The notes below the pieces were generated by a model. That model was given only the letters and a program-made list of their open reading frames with translations, ran no database searches and had not been told where the DNA came from. Shown here piece by piece: positions 5,727-6,567 of a DNA stretch of 6,567 nt. How positions within the stretch are numbered: the stretch's first letter is position 1; each line of letters opens with the position of its first letter. Source of the stretch: Pseudomonadota bacterium. Lineage in GTDB: Bacteria; Myxococcota_A; Polyangia; Polyangiales; Polyangiaceae. Made by a program: the position numbers and the translations under genes. The stretch spans positions 1 to 6,567 of the forward strand of contig JAEXCN010000080.1 in the NCBI GenBank assembly GCA_023402175.1, read 5' to 3'.

Positions 5727-6056
5727 TCAGCCCTGCGTCTTGTCCCGGCCGAAGACGACCAGGCGTTCGACGACCTCACCCTTGACGGCCGCGTCGGCGA
5801 TCTCGTCGACGTCGTCGAGCGTCACGTGTCCGTACGCGACGTGCTCCGGCTCCTGCACGATGCTCGCGCCGATCTCGCAGAGATCGAGGCAGCTCGAGGT
5901 GCACGAGCGCACCCGCCCCGCGGCCCCGCGCACTGCGAGCGCTACCTTCAGCTTCTTGGCGATCTCCTCGCTTCCCTTCTGGGCACATGACCCCTTGGGG
6001 TTGTCGTCGGGGCGCCGGTTGATGCAGACGAAGAGGTAGCGTTCGCGGTGCGGCAT
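5727..6056 (-). CDS. Thioredoxin-fold [2Fe-2S] ferredoxin
   Basis: The 109-residue protein matches the small thioredoxin-like [2Fe-2S] ferredoxins related to NuoE and to the Aquifex/Clostridium-type ferredoxins. Cys11 and Cys24 (12 residues between them) and Cys56 and Cys60 in SSCLDLCE (3 between) give the expected four cluster ligands. An extra Cys52 lies nearby. The strand RYLFVCIN (6-13), the loop NPKGSCAQKG (19-28) and the late AYGHVTLDDVDEI (74-86) fit the family. It should be a soluble one-electron carrier. There is no adjacent NADH dehydrogenase, hydrogenase or formate dehydrogenase subunit, so the redox partner is unknown. The ATG at 6056 lacks a strong ribosome binding site (a GAGG is 13 nt away). 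It is the first gene of the operon with the beta-rich protein and the cysteine hydrolase. Confidence 0.92.
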   Translation of the reverse strand: MPHRERYLFVCINRRPDDNPKGSCAQKGSEEIAKKLKVALAVRGAAGRVRSCTSSCLDLCEIGASIVQEPEHVAYGHVTLDDVDEIADAAVKGEVVERLVVFGRDKTQG

Positions 6057-6086
6057 TCGTGATCAGGCGCCTCGACTTCGTTTCGC

Positions 6087-6096
6087 CGCTTAAGCG
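6087..6096. repeat. 10-bp palindrome upstream of the ferredoxin operon
   Basis: CGCTTAAGCG is a perfect palindrome 30 bp upstream of the ferredoxin ATG, inside the 185-bp region shared with the divergent lipoprotein. Its AT core stands out in GC-rich DNA, and its position is suitable for an operator near a promoter. The binding factor is unknown. Confidence 0.35.
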
Positions 6097-6131
6097 CGGA
6101 GAGAACACATCGCAGGCTCAGGCCGCACCTT

Positions 6132-6147
6132 CGGCTTCCCGGCTTCC
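6132..6147. repeat. Tandem 8-bp direct repeat in the divergent intergenic region
   Basis: CGGCTTCC occurs twice in immediate tandem (6132-6139 and 6140-6147). On the minus strand a TTGACG hexamer (6150-6155) lies directly upstream and could be a -35 element for the ferredoxin operon. No convincing -10 follows at 17 bp. The repeat may be a protein-binding site or a simple slippage duplication. Confidence 0.3.
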
Positions 6148-6241
6148 GTCGTCAAGGTGACGATTGCAGCCGTGCCGCGCCGCGCCGGGACGCAGCCGAA
6201 ACCCTTGCTCGGGGGCCGGCTCAAGTGCAAAAGTCCGCGCC

Positions 6242-6567
6242 ATGCTCACGCCCCGCAACCATCGCTGGTCCGTACGCCTTGCCACCGTCCTTGCGCCTCC
6301 CGCGATCGCGATGGGAGGCGTGCTGTTCGCTTGCGGTGGAGGGAGCGACAACCTCCCGCCGCCGCCCCCGCCGCCCCCGGTCCCGGCCACGGACGCGGCC
6401 ACGACCGTGACGACGGCGCCCCCGCCGGCAACGGCTCCGGCGAAGCCGCCGCCGCCGCCCGTCACGCTCACCGCCGGTGCTGCGAGCCCGGATCCGACGG
6501 CGCCGTTGCCGACGGTCGCGATCACCGCTCCGACGAAGGAGCAGGTCATCCCGAGCGACAAGGTCGC
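6242..6567 (+). CDS. Proline-rich lipoprotein, N-terminal part, cut by window end
   Basis: The frame from ATG 6242 stays open to the right edge, giving 108 residues of an incomplete protein. The N-terminus is a lipoprotein signal peptide: His7, Arg8 and Arg12, a hydrophobic segment at about 13-29, and the lipobox L-F-A-C with the lipidated cysteine at residue 31, followed by Gly-Gly-Gly-Ser-Asp. A low-complexity linker dominated by proline, alanine and threonine runs from about 38 to 92, including a run of eight prolines and a second run of five. The last residues visible, TVAITAPTKEQVIPSDKV, resemble the first strand of a bacterial Ig-like domain. The pattern suggests an anchored lipoprotein with a flexible tether holding an outer domain. 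No Shine-Dalgarno match is evident. The function depends on the missing C-terminal part. Confidence 0.78.
   Translation, partial: MLTPRNHRWSVRLATVLAPPAIAMGGVLFACGGGSDNLPPPPPPPPVPATDAATTVTTAPPPATAPAKPPPPPVTLTAGAASPDPTAPLPTVAITAPTKEQVIPSDKV

Noticed and set aside
6118..6561. 147-residue minus-strand frame rich in Gly/Val/Ala
   Set aside because: It is the complement of the proline-rich linker; the plus-strand frame has a proper lipoprotein signal and remains open to the edge.

Overview
The window is high-GC DNA with strong G/C bias at third codon positions, closely packed genes, no insertion sequences, no tRNA or rRNA and no CRISPR. The mix of secreted lipoproteins with low-complexity linkers, an NtrC-type sigma-54 activator and a short beta-rich protein resembling a module common in myxobacteria suggests a chromosomal segment of a Myxococcota (delta-proteobacterial, Polyangia-like) genome. 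The taxonomic assignment is inference from gene style, not from a marker gene.

Layout, left to right. (1) 1-120 is the C-terminal end of a plus-strand gene, perhaps a PlsC-type acyltransferase. (2) 288-1466 (+) encodes a lipoprotein with an ARPP-1-like domain of unknown function. (3) 1483-1683 (-) is a ThiS sulfur-carrier protein, convergent with the lipoprotein gene. (4) 1768-3021 (+), divergent from thiS, is a long AlaX-type trans-editing protein (editing domain, coil and DHHA1 domain) that clears mischarged tRNA-Ala. (5) 3048-4484 (-), convergent with it, is a complete sigma-54-dependent response regulator (REC, AAA+, Fis-type HTH). A candidate 36-residue ORF (4481-4591) lies just upstream and overlaps its GTG start by four bases (GTGA). 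(6) A compact minus-strand operon runs from 6056 down to 4666: a thioredoxin-fold [2Fe-2S] ferredoxin, then a beta-rich protein of unknown function 3 nt later, then an isochorismatase-family cysteine hydrolase 17 nt later. (7) 6242 to the right edge (+) is the start of a proline-rich lipoprotein, divergent from that operon and cut by the window end.

Most genes here look like unrelated single-gene units: translation quality control, thiamin sulfur transfer, envelope lipoproteins and a two-component output regulator without its kinase. The part with a real claim to acting together is the three-gene ferredoxin / beta-barrel-like / hydrolase operon. Its tight spacing implies co-translation, but no pathway can be read from the sequence alone. 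The other notable items are the tiny ORF coupled to the sigma-54 activator and the export of an ARPP-1 domain as a lipoprotein.
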